Positions 25,140 to 35,165 of a DNA stretch of 64,000 nt are shown here, one piece after another. The notes beneath the pieces are model-generated. The model did no database searches, was not told the DNA's origin, and worked only from the letters and a program-made list of their open reading frames with translations. The translations under genes and the position numbers were made by a program. The DNA is from Paramarasmius palmivorus (lineage: Eukaryota; Basidiomycota; Agaricomycetes; Agaricales; Marasmiaceae): the NCBI GenBank assembly GCA_037176845.1, contig JAYKXP010000052.1:124001-188000 (forward strand), given 5' to 3'. Positions within the stretch are counted from its first letter, which is position 1, and every line of letters begins with the position of its first letter.

Positions 25140-26050
25140 CTAACTTCAAGCTCCCCTCACGGCTAACGAGCCTTCGTATGTGACATTAAGTCCTCCAGCA
25201 AGCAAAGAAGCCTTCGCAAATGTTGTCCTATTTCAAGCAAAATCTCTGCCCGCAGGCCTCCGAATATAGCGAGCTTGATAGCTATATCGATGTTGGTGAA
25301 AGCGTCCGGGTTTTAGCCAAACATCACCGCGGTGCGGCGGCACGAGGAAGGGCGTTTTCCTTTGTATTCTTGGTTACATGGAGGAAATTGCTTGTTGGGC
25401 TTCAAAAGAGTTATGATACTGAGTATGTACTGATTTCGCTCGACATCGGTATGTCTTCCAAACAGATATGATATATGACACGTACAGACTGGCACCAGAA
25501 AACCCTCTTCCGGCTGTTTTCCGGCGGCAATTAATGATGCGTTTGCAGAAATATGTGATATGCTCTCACCGTTCGAGTCTAACATCCTTCTGGACGTTGC
25601 ATCGCATCGCAGAGAAGTTTCGGCCTCGTTGGGGAAAGGGTTCCTTGTCGCTGGTAAAACCTGGCTGCAGTATTCACTTCGCTCGTGATGACCCGTTCTT
25701 CAAGATATACAAACAAAACGAGGGAATCAGGCTGATAAGCGTCATGCATTCATGGGCGTATCTAATTTGTGAGATCCGAAGCTACTTCTAACAAGTGCCG
25801 CAGGTGCAACGCTCGTGCCGAAGATCCGAGGGTCCACCTTTTGCTATTGCCCACTATATGGATTCGGTCCCTTGCGTGATGAAGGTCTGCTGTATGCATA
25901 TGCGAAGTCTCAGGGAAACCGGTGTTCCCACCAAAAGATCTGAGAGTTTTCTGATGTCGAATTTCGCACATATATGGATATCCAGGCACAATGCACGGAA
26001 CGAGCCAGCACGAAGCCAGCATCAAACAGACAGCGAAGTGAAAGTAAGAT
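25140..26050 (+). pseudogene. Decayed third copy of the HSL-type esterase
   Basis: Scattered, ordered fragments of the same esterase family appear across this stretch in different frames. They include DSYIDVGESVRVLAKH (matching RYIDVGDGIKVLAKC), YRLAPENPLPAV, RDDPFFK, GPLRDEGLLYAYA followed by RETGVPTK, and YPGTMHG with a following SIKQTAKW-like tail. The HGGG oxyanion loop and the GXSXG nucleophile block are missing or unreadable, and frameshifts are numerous. Order and spacing follow the intact paralogs, so this is a relic of a whole gene, not one exon. It lies just upstream of RAD9, at the border between the accessory and housekeeping parts of the window. Confidence 0.85.
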
Positions 26051-26231
26051 TACAATTTACAATAGAGGGGTTCGATGGCTCCTTGAGCAAAGTTAGTCAT
26101 GCTACCTATCTATCAAAATACTTAGATTGGCTTGAGAGAAATGAAAGAAATGAACATCATCTCGAGTCTGACGTCAATGTGCTGAGCTCAACCTTGCTCG
26201 CGTCGGAACGCGTCTTCACCTCTATCCCATC

Positions 26232-27974
26232 ATGCAAGTGACTTTCGATTCGCATGCGTTAAAGCGTACAGTCGCTCCATCCTAGTTGAGACTTGAGCTT
26301 ACTATGCCTAGCGTTCACCAGATCAATTACCTGTCTGTCTCGGTATGGAGACGAACTCACCATATATGCCTCTCCGGAAACTCTGTCCATGTCCTGCACC
26401 AATTCCTCAAAATCCGCGTACTGTCGGTTCCGGTACTCGCGTCAGTTCTTCTCAAAATATCGGTTAGTACAAACACAAGAGAACGGCGAAGAAGTCGACA
26501 CTGTGTCGGGCCAGTTAATGGCAAAGGTATGTGGTTTGGCAAGCTCGATGATGGACATGTTCACCATATTCATTGCCCATCCTAGGGACTGTTGTCAATC
26601 CTCAAGCATCATTCTGGAGATAGTTCAGTGGAAAGGTGTGAGATGTCGATCGTAGGAGCGCATGAGAGTGAAAAGGACGAGGACGAAGACAGCCTAGAGA
26701 GCCGCTTGGTGATACGGCTGCACTGCAAGCATGGTTTGGACCTGGATTGCTCACAATGTCATTCCACTCACTTTTCGTCCATAGGTGTCGTCAAAACCCA
26801 TAAATTACTACTGCTCACGGATACCTCTTTGATGGCGCCTCCCCCTCCAGATACGAGCAATGAATCGTATCTCAGAATTGGACCAAGAGCCATGAGGGAA
26901 ATCATTGAACATTTTCCCGTTGCAAAAGGCGCAAAAGCTGATCCTCAATTGATATGGAACTTCGGCGCAGGAGATGTGCGCATAAAAAGTCTGGAATCCT
27001 CAATCGACAGCAAAGGTACGCGGTCAAGTCGCCCCGGTGATGCTGTTCTACTCACACAATGTAGGCAAGGCTCATCTCTCCACAGAGTTGACGATTTCTT
27101 CAGATGAATTCGATGTTTACAACCTGGACGCATACCCCATCACACTTGCCTTTCACCTCCGTGAATTCAATGTAACGCCCTTCCCATCCTACAAAAATCA
27201 GCTTCCGATGTTAATCGTTCTCATTTCTCTTTCTGGACTTGAAGGCCACCATTGCTTTTACAGAGCAATCGTCTCTGGTCCTCGACCTTCGCTTTACCGA
27301 CCCAGCTGCGCCTCTCTACATCGATGTAGAGGGTGACTGTTTCGAGGTCCTCTTTGTGATCTCAACGAGTCAAGCTCCCATGCCTACCAGCCAACACTCG
27401 GGATCAACTATCCAGATAGTCAAGAAGCGGCTTCGTGAAGATACACCCGGAAATGACTCGAGCAGGTTCAAAAAACCCATGAAGGCTGTCCACCAAACAG
27501 ATCGTGCATCAATGGCTCGTTCTGAGGCAGAAACTTCATTCGGGCCATCCATGCCACCTCCTTCTGTCCCTCCTGCTCGTGCTTCTCAAGTTCCCCTTTC
27601 AGTGAACGAAGTCATACATTCACACACCCCAGCTGAAGAACCGCTATTTCTTCCTGCTCCATCGCAACTCACTATCATGGATGAGAATGCACTCCGCGAA
27701 TCGGGACTTGGCATAGAGAATATGACGGTTGATGAATTCAATGCTATGCTTGAAGAGGATCAGGACATGAAGGAGCTTATGGCACCTCCACAGTCCCAGG
27801 AGGAACAGGAGAGCCTTGAACTTGTTGAGGAAGAGCCAGGACTAGCGCCAACACAGCATCAAAGCAGTGCATTTAACGATCAAACAAAGGTGCGTTATTT
27901 TATTCGCATCTTCGAGTGTGGTCACTAAATTTTGCCTGCTTATGCAGACTTTCCATCCTCTTTTCGACGACTGA
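26232..27974 (+). CDS. RAD9: DNA damage checkpoint protein Rad9 (9-1-1 clamp subunit), 7 exons
   Basis: Rad9 forms the PCNA-like ring with Rad1 and Hus1 that is loaded at damaged DNA and activates ATR-type checkpoint signalling. Exons are 26232-26265, 26312-26526, 26586-26733, 26785-27015, 27065-27171, 27245-27889 and 27948-27974, joining in frame to 468 residues. The clamp region shows the family blocks FTRSITCLSRYGDEL, CRFRYSRQFFSKYR, LSILKHHS, ESRLVIRLHCKHGVVKTH, DPQLIWNFGAGDV, LSTELTISSDEFDVY, and RFTDPAAPLYIDVEGD followed by VLFVIST. The C-terminal third is an acidic, Ser/Pro-rich tail, ending in the conserved FHPLFDD on its own small exon. The start is set by the 34-nt first exon, which reads MQVTFDSHALK. 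No frame break. Confidence 0.94.
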
Positions 27975-28037
27975 ATATTTGACCGACGGTATATTGCGCA
28001 TAGGCTCCAGGTCTACCATGTAATAATACTACAGTAC

Positions 28038-29441
28038 TCATACCCCAAATAAATCATCACATAAACATACAATATTGCTGCTTTGTACCGGTTCGATAGT
28101 GACGTACTGCTGCAGCCATTCGAAGCAGCTGAAGTAGCTCAGATCTTCCTCGCCTATCCCCAATCTTATTCTCATCAAACCATACCCTATCATCATTCTC
28201 CTCTCCACGACCTCCCTTAGAAGCTCCTCCTCTTCTTCATCGAAATCGATGGCAATGCTCAGAGTCTGAAGGCATGGCCAGGGCACCTGCGGATACGCTT
28301 GGGACGGTGAGATGACCTTGAGGAAGTTTGGGGGGCTCAGGGATATGCTGGCACTGACAAAAGTGAATTCTGACACTGAAGGGAACGAGGTGAACAGGCT
28401 CCGGTATTTGAGAGTCGTAATATTGGAGTCACAAAACCCCAAAGAACGTAGATGTCCGAACTTTGAGGAATACGGGGAGGAAAAGAAGTAATCCAGATCG
28501 TGTTCCTGGACCCCCTTCAAGGACAATTGTTCGAGAAGGGGAGCGTTGACCGCCAATAGGATACCACTATAATTGGTTCCTCGAAGGCTGGAGATACTGA
28601 GGGAACGAAGGTTGGGGACGTTAACACTATTCGGCTGTGGCCAAGGTTGTGTGCCAATGACGTCCCCTGACACACGCAAGTGAAGAAGTGAACGACACGC
28701 AAGTAACATTGCCCGAAATTGTAGAAACCGGATTGACATTGCTTTGGTGTGGTTGATACGAAGCGTGGTGATGGTGCCAAGCGGAGGGCGAAAAAAGTAG
28801 ATGGCAAGTCCACGCAAATGAAGGAATGTCAGTCTGGGACATCCTCCGGTGAATATCTGTGGCGTCGAGGAGACGCTTTCGGGGGTGTTGGCGCTTGGGC
28901 GCAGGTGATCTGAGAATTCGACTCCGATGGAAAGATATTCCAAAGAGGGTGCCTTGGCGGCGGAGAGGCGAGCTATCAGTTGACTGTCGACGTCTTCCTG
29001 AAAGGAGTCGACAGTGCAGCGGCGCCATCGATTTATATGCTCCATGGCAGCGTCCAGCAGGGTCAATGTAAAATCGGGACCCCCAAATACAGGGCCATCA
29101 GATATGATGGTGATGTCTAGCGAGCACTCAGCAGACCGCTGGAGATACTCCTGCATGGCGGAGAGCGAACCGCCCGCTTGTATTGAGATGTTTGACCATA
29201 ATTGGCGTGTGCCAATTGCAACCGCACGCCAGTATCTGCTGACATGCGAGACCACAAGTTCAAAGGGTGCATCGACCTCTTCCCGAGGTTGCATGGAATG
29301 GCAGCTTTCGTCATCGTTCAGCAGCCCCAGTCGTTCATTGATCTGGGCAGGCTGCCCTAGTAAAAAAATCGAAGATAATACTTCGCAGGGAACCACGACG
29401 GACGACATCTGTGGGAGTCTCTCGGCGTGCTGAAGGTACAT
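28038..29441 (-). CDS. F-box / leucine-rich-repeat-like protein
   Basis: A 467-residue single-exon protein. An F-box-like segment (VPCEVLSSIFLLGQPAQ) lies near residues 17-33, followed by a conserved SHVSRYWRAVAIGTRQLWSNI block. This combination is typical of the very large F-box family of mushroom genomes. The rest has leucine-rich, irregularly spaced repeats (LRSLSISSLRG, LEQLSLKGVQ, LRSLGFCDSNI), expected to form a substrate-binding solenoid. By family it would bind Skp1 and choose targets for SCF ubiquitin ligase. Target unknown. An additional upstream exon cannot be excluded. Confidence 0.75.
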   Translation of the reverse strand: MYLQHAERLPQMSSVVVPCEVLSSIFLLGQPAQINERLGLLNDDESCHSMQPREEVDAPFELVVSHVSRYWRAVAIGTRQLWSNISIQAGGSLSAMQEYLQRSAECSLDITIISDGPVFGGPDFTLTLLDAAMEHINRWRRCTVDSFQEDVDSQLIARLSAAKAPSLEYLSIGVEFSDHLRPSANTPESVSSTPQIFTGGCPRLTFLHLRGLAIYFFRPPLGTITTLRINHTKAMSIRFLQFRAMLLACRSLLHLRVSGDVIGTQPWPQPNSVNVPNLRSLSISSLRGTNYSGILLAVNAPLLEQLSLKGVQEHDLDYFFSSPYSSKFGHLRSLGFCDSNITTLKYRSLFTSFPSVSEFTFVSASISLSPPNFLKVISPSQAYPQVPWPCLQTLSIAIDFDEEEEELLREVVERRMMIGYGLMRIRLGIGEEDLSYFSCFEWLQQYVTIEPVQSSNIVCLCDDLFGV

Positions 29442-29916
29442 CTCTGAAGTTCTGAAGAGGTAATTAGAATAGGTAGTTCAATACACACAGGTTGACAGGG
29501 TTGGATACCATACCGAGTCATTAGGAATATTGGGTAATGGCCTACAGGCAGGCAGTCTTCAGTTGCAGTGATAGTTAGATTGACATGGACTTACTCCAAT
29601 TACCGTCTTAGAATATGGAAGAACGAGAGAAAGAATATTCGGACATCGGGAACGCGGTAAGACCAGATATATGTGCCAGCTCGGAAGCCAGAAGTCTGGA
29701 ACCTATGCCGCATCACCAAAAAGCACCTATCCCGTCCACTTTCAGCCAATTGAGAACATGAGATACAAAGGGCATTCCGGGTGATTGGCGCCTCTCTAAC
29801 GGCTCCTTTGCACACCATTGCCTTACGTACCGAATTAAATCATGAATGTCCGGTCATCATTGACGCTTGTATTATAAACGCGATAGTAATACAGTATTCA
29901 AACAATATACATTTGA
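29442..29916. other. Intergenic, F-box 5' side and BLI-3-type 3' side
   Basis: Both neighbours are on the minus strand, so this holds the F-box promoter and the downstream region of the flavoprotein gene. No gene is supported. Confidence 0.45.
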
Positions 29917-30840
29917 TTACTTCTGATGCAAACCTTGGGCAAGTTGAATCTGTGGACAAACGGTTGAGGAATCCGGCAGGTCGAGGAAAGAGAACTTAAT
30001 CACCTCTTCCTTCGTCAACGTTCGCAATTCCCCGGGGGTGCTGACGCCCTTCGTGACGGCACTGATGCCAGTCTCAATGGCTCGTCCAATTGCCCCTTTG
30101 GTTGCAATGAAGTACCTAATCTCGTATGGTTCGACTTCAATGAGCGATACGCGAGGGTCGTTTTCATCGCCCTTGTGAATGCCATCTTTCAGGTCACCGA
30201 ACCAAGCGGAGAGACTAGTGGAAAGTGAGGCTTTGTTGCAAGAATAACATGGGACCGTGACTCACGAAGTAGACCAGTGCTTCTTAATCAATTCACGATC
30301 TTGCTTAATTCTGGCAATTCCCGCATATCTGTATAACAAGGTGGCTTCATTTGAGGAAGAGCATCAATGATAGAAGATACTGACGATGCCCAGCTAGTGT
30401 TGCCGGTGTCATAGAAGCTGACGTTGACATGGCTATCATGCTGGATCTCCTCAAATTTGTGTGATGCCTATAAGAACTTCAGACAGCCAGCTCAACCTGA
30501 TATTTGTGGTACTCACATTGTTAGCGAAAAACAAGAGATTGAGTTGGGTCTCGCTATCCGCTGCGCAGAAGATCAGTGAACTGGTGCAACATGGACATGG
30601 TGTAAGACGTACGAGCAACAGGAGTCATTGCACGAGAATGAAGCGAGCCGTCTGAGGATCGAGTTACAAGCATCCCAGCTTGCGTCGATTTCAGCAATGA
30701 CTGAAGGTCTAATAGTAGAAATTGAGCATAAGCTAGAAGCACGCAACAATAAACTCACCATGTATTTTCTGTTGAGGAGTGACCTTCTGGCTCTCCGAAT
30801 TGGCGACGTAGGGATCAAGGTTGGTGGTGGTGGAAGACAT
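29917..30840 (-). CDS. BLI-3-type pyridoxamine-5'-phosphate-oxidase-like flavin-binding protein
   Basis: A split-barrel protein related to Neurospora BLI-3 (blue-light-inducible) and bacterial general-stress-26 proteins, expected to bind FMN or a similar cofactor. Exon 1 (30840-30759) starts with ATG followed by a Ser/Thr run; several short exons follow. Recognisable blocks: LLKSTQAGMLVTRSSDGSLH, SRAMTP, LNLLFFANN, FEEIQHDSHVNVSFYD, SLSAWFGDLKDG and YEIRYFIATKGAIGRA. It ends in LAQGLHQK. All junctions keep the frame. A TATA-like element lies just upstream. The exact reaction is unknown for this family; light induction cannot be seen in the sequence. Confidence 0.87.
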
Positions 30841-30870
30841 GATAGAGTGAGGAATAGGTAGGGATGGGGC

Positions 30871-30880
30871 ATTTTATAGA
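30871..30880 (-). promoter_or_regulatory. TATA box of the BLI-3-type gene
   Basis: Reads TCTATAAAAT on the minus strand, about 31-40 nt before the ATG at 30840. The distance would imply a very short leader. Confidence 0.5.
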
Positions 30881-31122
30881 AGTCCGAGCGTTGGATGAGA
30901 CATACCTGACGTCACGAGAAATATACCACTGTAATGGAATACGAAGCCGATCAGAGTCCTCAATCTCAATATCGCAAAGTTTCACCCGCTCCACGTAAAA
31001 ATTCACTAGTAATCCGCTTGATATCAGCATAGAGTATACATAGGTCAAAATGTTCCAATTAAGTGGTGAGTTTTATACGTCGATTGCGTGCTGCGAAATA
31101 AGAGAATCGGGTAACAATACAT

Positions 31123-31841
31123 CTACTGGAGTCCGGGGATCGAGGGAGGTGACTGCGCGGGTGGCATTGAAGATGGTACTAGAATTGCAAAGACATCAGC
31201 TTTTCAGTAGAGAAGGTCATAGTAAGAGATTACGCACATGGTGCCATCTGCGGTCGTTGTCCTTCACTGAACACTCTAGATAATAACACACCGACGCCCT
31301 CAAAGACACCTAACAGAATACCACATGCTACCGCTGAACCAAACGCAGATTTCGGACCACCTATGAGGACGGTAAGAACGGAAACAAGGAAGAACCCAAA
31401 TAGTGTACGTACTTCGTGCAGCCAGACATCCTCCGGTCATGAAACCGGATATAATGGCATTCCATGCGTCCTCTTTTTGTCTAACACCCTTCACAGCGCA
31501 GTCAAAGGTCGAAAACATCCCACCCCAAACACCAAAGTTGCCTCCAGTAACCGGTGCTCGTGCCTTCATGGATGATATTGCTCCGACAAAACGCTCACCC
31601 TTTGAAAAGCTTGCATGAGTCTTTTTGAAGCCAAGAGAGAGTATTAACTCGCACCCGAGGAGAATTTCTAGCACCTTTTATGCTGTACCATATACCACCG
31701 CCCACGGCACCCATTGCGAATGCTCCTCCAAAGTCGTTAAGGATGACCCATGGGCTGAAAAGGCCTGTTTAGACGAAACATTGTTCGAACGAGATGCTAG
31801 AGTACTTGCCAGGGATCTCTAGTGTGGTCAGCGTGTGCCAT
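31123..31841 (-). CDS. TIM17: Mitochondrial import inner membrane translocase subunit Tim17 (5 exons)
   Basis: Tim17 is a core membrane subunit of the TIM23 complex that moves presequence proteins across the mitochondrial inner membrane. Exons are 31841-31810, 31754-31655, 31599-31413, 31360-31238 and 31178-31123, giving 165 residues, the usual size. The start [18 protein letters not shown] matches the family, as do [62 protein letters not shown] and [20 protein letters not shown]. Four membrane helices are expected. The first intron (31809-31755) begins GCAAGT and ends CAG: a GC-AG intron is the only way to give the conserved DPCPW. The gene is divergent from the CDCA7-like gene with 163 nt between starts. 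Confidence 0.94.
31755..31809 (-). other. GC-AG intron in TIM17
   Basis: Donor is GCAAGT after exon 1 (ending CCCTG), acceptor TTTTCAG. The nearby GT inside GCAAGTACT gives the wrong frame with every acceptor tried, whereas GC-AG yields the invariant Tim17 start. Confidence 0.82.
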
Positions 31842-32004
31842 TTTTGTTGGAGAGTAGGAGTGCGCCGGGTGGAATAGGTAGAGGTGAAAGTTTTCGTTTC
31901 TTTCCCAGGCAGACACGTGGAAATGTTTTCAAAGTCTTGTGACAAGACGCGTTGATGTCACATTGTGACATCTTCCCCACTCTTGTTGAATTCAAACCAC
32001 CATC

Positions 32005-34264
32005 ATGTCGTCCTCAACGCCAGGTACTCTCTCAGCTATCCGGAGATTAAAGCAGGTCTATGTCGAGATACCCCCTTCTCCTCTACATAGAAATTCCCCT
32101 TCTTTCTCTAAACTCTTACCCCAGAATATGCCCCTTTCACCTACTCGGAGTAACATGCCAGTCGCGCCCACTCACAAACGAAAATTATCGAATGCAACCC
32201 AGCCTGTCTCAAAGAAACAGAAAGTAGACGTGGGTTCACAGAAGGAGAATTCATCCAACAATATCACGAAGGAGCAATCGGGCCCTACGGCATTCTACTG
32301 CCACCAATGCAGCAAGAAGAGAGACGCATCAGGTATGCGATTTCACCAGTTGATGTATAGGAATGTGACGTTTGACCTCATATATACAGATATATTATTC
32401 TGCACATTCTCCCAAGCCAGCGGAAAAGGGAAGGGGAAAGGGATGTCGCACCAAGTACTGCCGGCGTTGTCTCAGGAATCGATACAATGAAGACATCGAC
32501 GCCAAAAAACTAGTACCGTGTTGTTCCACAGATGGTGTACAAGAGGGCATAGCATATAGCTACAAGTATGTGGTTTGCTTGAACCTAGGATCATCGCTCA
32601 ACGTTCCGTAGGTGTCCCCGTTGCCGGGATGTCTGTAACTGCACCAGGTGCAGAAAGGCGAAGGGTTTGGGGCCTTTAGCGTGAGTTCCTTGCACTTTCT
32701 CAGTTTCAGTTACTTATAGAAAGGTTAAGCCGACCGCGCGAAGAACGTACCGGTGGTGCGGAAGAAGACAAGCAAAAGTCCAAAAGTATCAGCCAGCCCA
32801 TGACGACCTCGAAACCCTCTGGTGCGGAAAGCAGTACCAAGTCTACGAAACTCCAGGTCAAGAAACCTTCTGCCAAGCGGCTGCCCGTTGTAGAATGGAC
32901 CAGTTACCCGTAAATCTGTCACTAGATGACGCCGAAGCTCGCATGCAGATCCGGGAGTTTGTCTTGCGCTTCGATCAAACAGTCGGAAAGAGTATTGTAA
33001 GAAGTGATATTGAGGAATTAGAGCGCATCGGGGAGGTGGCAGAGAATGACGAGGAGGCACCAAGCGCTTGGGTTAGCGAGGCTTGCGTAAAAGCGGTTAT
33101 TTTGGGTCTACTGGGAACGTTGGCAGATGAGGAAGACAGCAGTGCTGCTACAGTGAGTGTTTCGCTTTACTGTACTTCAAAAGTTTAACCCAACGCCTAC
33201 AGGTCATCAAAGCAGCCATTAAGCAGGTCCGTTCCGCTGGTGTCAATCTCAACAAGATCTGGGTTGCCCTTGCTGCTCTTAGAGAATCGCTCGACTATCC
33301 GGATGATGACGCCAAGTCCGCCCATTCCAATTCTTCAGAATCCTCGGAGGATAGAATCATCATTACTTTCCCAGATCCTCTTCCACCTCCTGAAGGCATG
33401 ACTGCCAACTACAATACCCGAAGCAGCCGATCGAGCGCTGCAACTACTCCCTCGGACGTCAACATCGTTAGCACGATGCAACTCATCCCTGTAATCAACG
33501 GACTCATAGAAACAGTCATCGAATCGCATACTATCCGCGAGGAGCTAGACGGAGGTTTCAAGCGCTGCAAAGAGATCACGAAGAACGTCCGCGAGAATAT
33601 CAAGAAGGAGAACGAGAAGTGGGAGCAGATCAAGAAGGACATTGAAGCGAATGCAGATGCCGAAGTAAGCATTTCTCTGGCTTTGCCTGGTACCTGGACG
33701 ATTAACGTTTCTCCCAAGGGATCCGCGACAAAGCTGAAGGAAGCCCGTCAGACTCAGAAAGACAATGTACAAAATCTGGAGCACATCCTCAAGGTACTCG
33801 TGCCTAGCTGCGCTCCTCGGTTCGGACCTCTCGGCACTGATCACGACGGACGAATTTACTATGCATTATCACCCGGAGTACGCGACAGAGAATTCGCTGC
33901 AAACCTCCTTGCTGGAGCGTCGAAGAGGACTAAGGGGAGAAAGCCCATTCGACGTGCCAAGTCCGTTGAAGCCCGCAAGGCCTTTCAGGAATGGTCTTGG
34001 TTCCTTGCGGTGTGGGGTCACCACCCATCTTCGATCGAGTCGGAACCAGGATGGTGGGTGTTTTGGGAGCCTGAAGAGATTCGTAAGCTGGCTACCTGGA
34101 TTTCGGATACAAATGATTTGGGTGCGAAGTCAGACTCTGATGAATCTGCCGTGAAGGGTGCACCACCTGCAAGTCACAGCCGACTGAGGTCTTTAACGAA
34201 GAACCTCCAAGAGTACGCAACTGCGCTCGAGTGGAGATGCAAGGGAGACGCGGAGACACTTTGA
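32005..34264 (+). CDS. CDCA7-like protein: R1 (zf-4CXXC) zinc finger plus DDT/WHIM-like region
   Basis: A nuclear chromatin protein by family. The R1 zinc finger is that of CDCA7, which recruits the HELLS/LSH remodeller and is linked to DNA-methylation maintenance. Exons are 32005-32332, 32421-32565, 32612-32680, exon 4 to 33152, and 33203-34264. The zinc finger reads YCHQCSKK, then CRTKYCRRCLRNRYNED, then CPRCRDVCNCTRC. Downstream lies a DDT-like helical stretch (RMQIREFVLRFDQTV) and a WHIM-like block (FGPLGTDHDGRIYYALSPG and WGHH ... WWVFWEPEEI). Exon 4 has two adjacent acceptors: 32719 keeps the whole gene open (678 residues) but gives an unnatural linker, while 32723 gives a natural Lys/Ser-rich linker that then meets TAA at about 32912. 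A missing base near 32911 would explain this. Confidence 0.83.
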
Positions 34265-34483
34265 TGATTTTTTGACTTTCTACATATGCTAGATTTATTC
34301 TTGCACATTGACGTTCTTGGAATTCTCATTGTATGAGCAATTTACTGTGTACCACTTAAGTTATTTCGTTACAGTGACAGCGTTTATATTCGAACATACA
34401 GTAGCAAGTATACTAAATAGATTCCCAGTTTCAATCCCAACATATGCGCTTTGCTTTCACCATTCTATCTCCAAATCGATCTC

Positions 34484-35087
34484 TCAATTCGAATTGGAAT
34501 GTCGAAGAACCGTAAGGGATGCCAAGCCGTCAACGTTCAAAGGCCTTTCAACATACAAATTTAGCTTGATGGCTAGCCGAGTAGCAAGTACATGCTTGCA
34601 CTAGGGAAGAGGTTAGCATGTGTTCTCAGTAAGGTGTGTTCGCAACAGACCATCACATGTGAGCCAGCCATTAGGACAGAGTAGACAAAGGCAGGGCAGC
34701 TACAGTAGCTAGAGGTAGGAGTGACCGATAGGTCAACCTGAACCGTATACGTAGCCGTCGAACCTAGGACTTCGTAGTTTGTGTGACCCCATGGAGAAGT
34801 GATTTGGATTACTGTGAGTATATAGGGAGCGTAAAGACACAGTAATCGTGAATGATATATTTGATTGGACCAACCATTTTGACGGTCAATGAGGTCCAAA
34901 GCGGCCAGGATAAGTGTATCTGGAAACACGGCATGAAGGCGACGTATTGAGTCTTCAGATAATGCTGCGCCGCGATTAGTGCCCTTTTCGATGTGATAAA
35001 CGGGAAGAACCCACGCTGAGCTGATTCCAAGCTGTCTATCACCGTGTCTGCCAGCCGCATGAGCTCACTAGGCAGCATTTTTTTCAT
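34484..35087 (-). CDS. SWS1: SWIM zinc-finger protein Sws1 (Shu complex, ZSWIM7 family), 4 exons
   Basis: Sws1 is the SWIM-domain core of the Shu complex, which helps Rad51 filament assembly in homologous recombination. Exons are 35087-35015, 34964-34875, 34811-34651 and 34600-34484, with introns of 50, 63 and 50 nt, giving 146 residues. An N-terminal helical part contains LHAVFPDTLILAALDLIDRQ. The block ITSPWGHTNYEVLGSTATYT and the zinc motif follow. The CxC half is in YCSCPAFVYSVLMAGSHVM and the CxH half, CKHVLATRLAI, starts the last exon, so the ligand set is complete only after splicing. The gene starts 78 nt from TRM11 on the other strand, and converges on the CDCA7-like gene. Confidence 0.9.
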
Positions 35088-35165
35088 GTATCGGCCCTGG
35101 GGAACATACGGATAGCCGTCAAGCTTTGCAATTGGTTAAGCGCCCTAGATCTCACCAAGACCACG
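35088..35165. promoter_or_regulatory. 78-nt shared promoter of SWS1 and TRM11
   Basis: Only 78 nt separate the two divergent start codons, so both promoters, or at least both leaders, must overlap. No TATA box is visible. Confidence 0.6.

Noticed and set aside
14873..26050. Mating-type or biosynthetic gene cluster around the Ste6-like exporter
   Set aside because: No pheromone precursor, receptor, homeodomain gene or biosynthetic core enzyme could be found nearby.
32908..32930. A 16-nt intron (GTAAAT...TAG) in the CDCA7-like gene
   Set aside because: Too short to splice, and joining it gives a stop codon.
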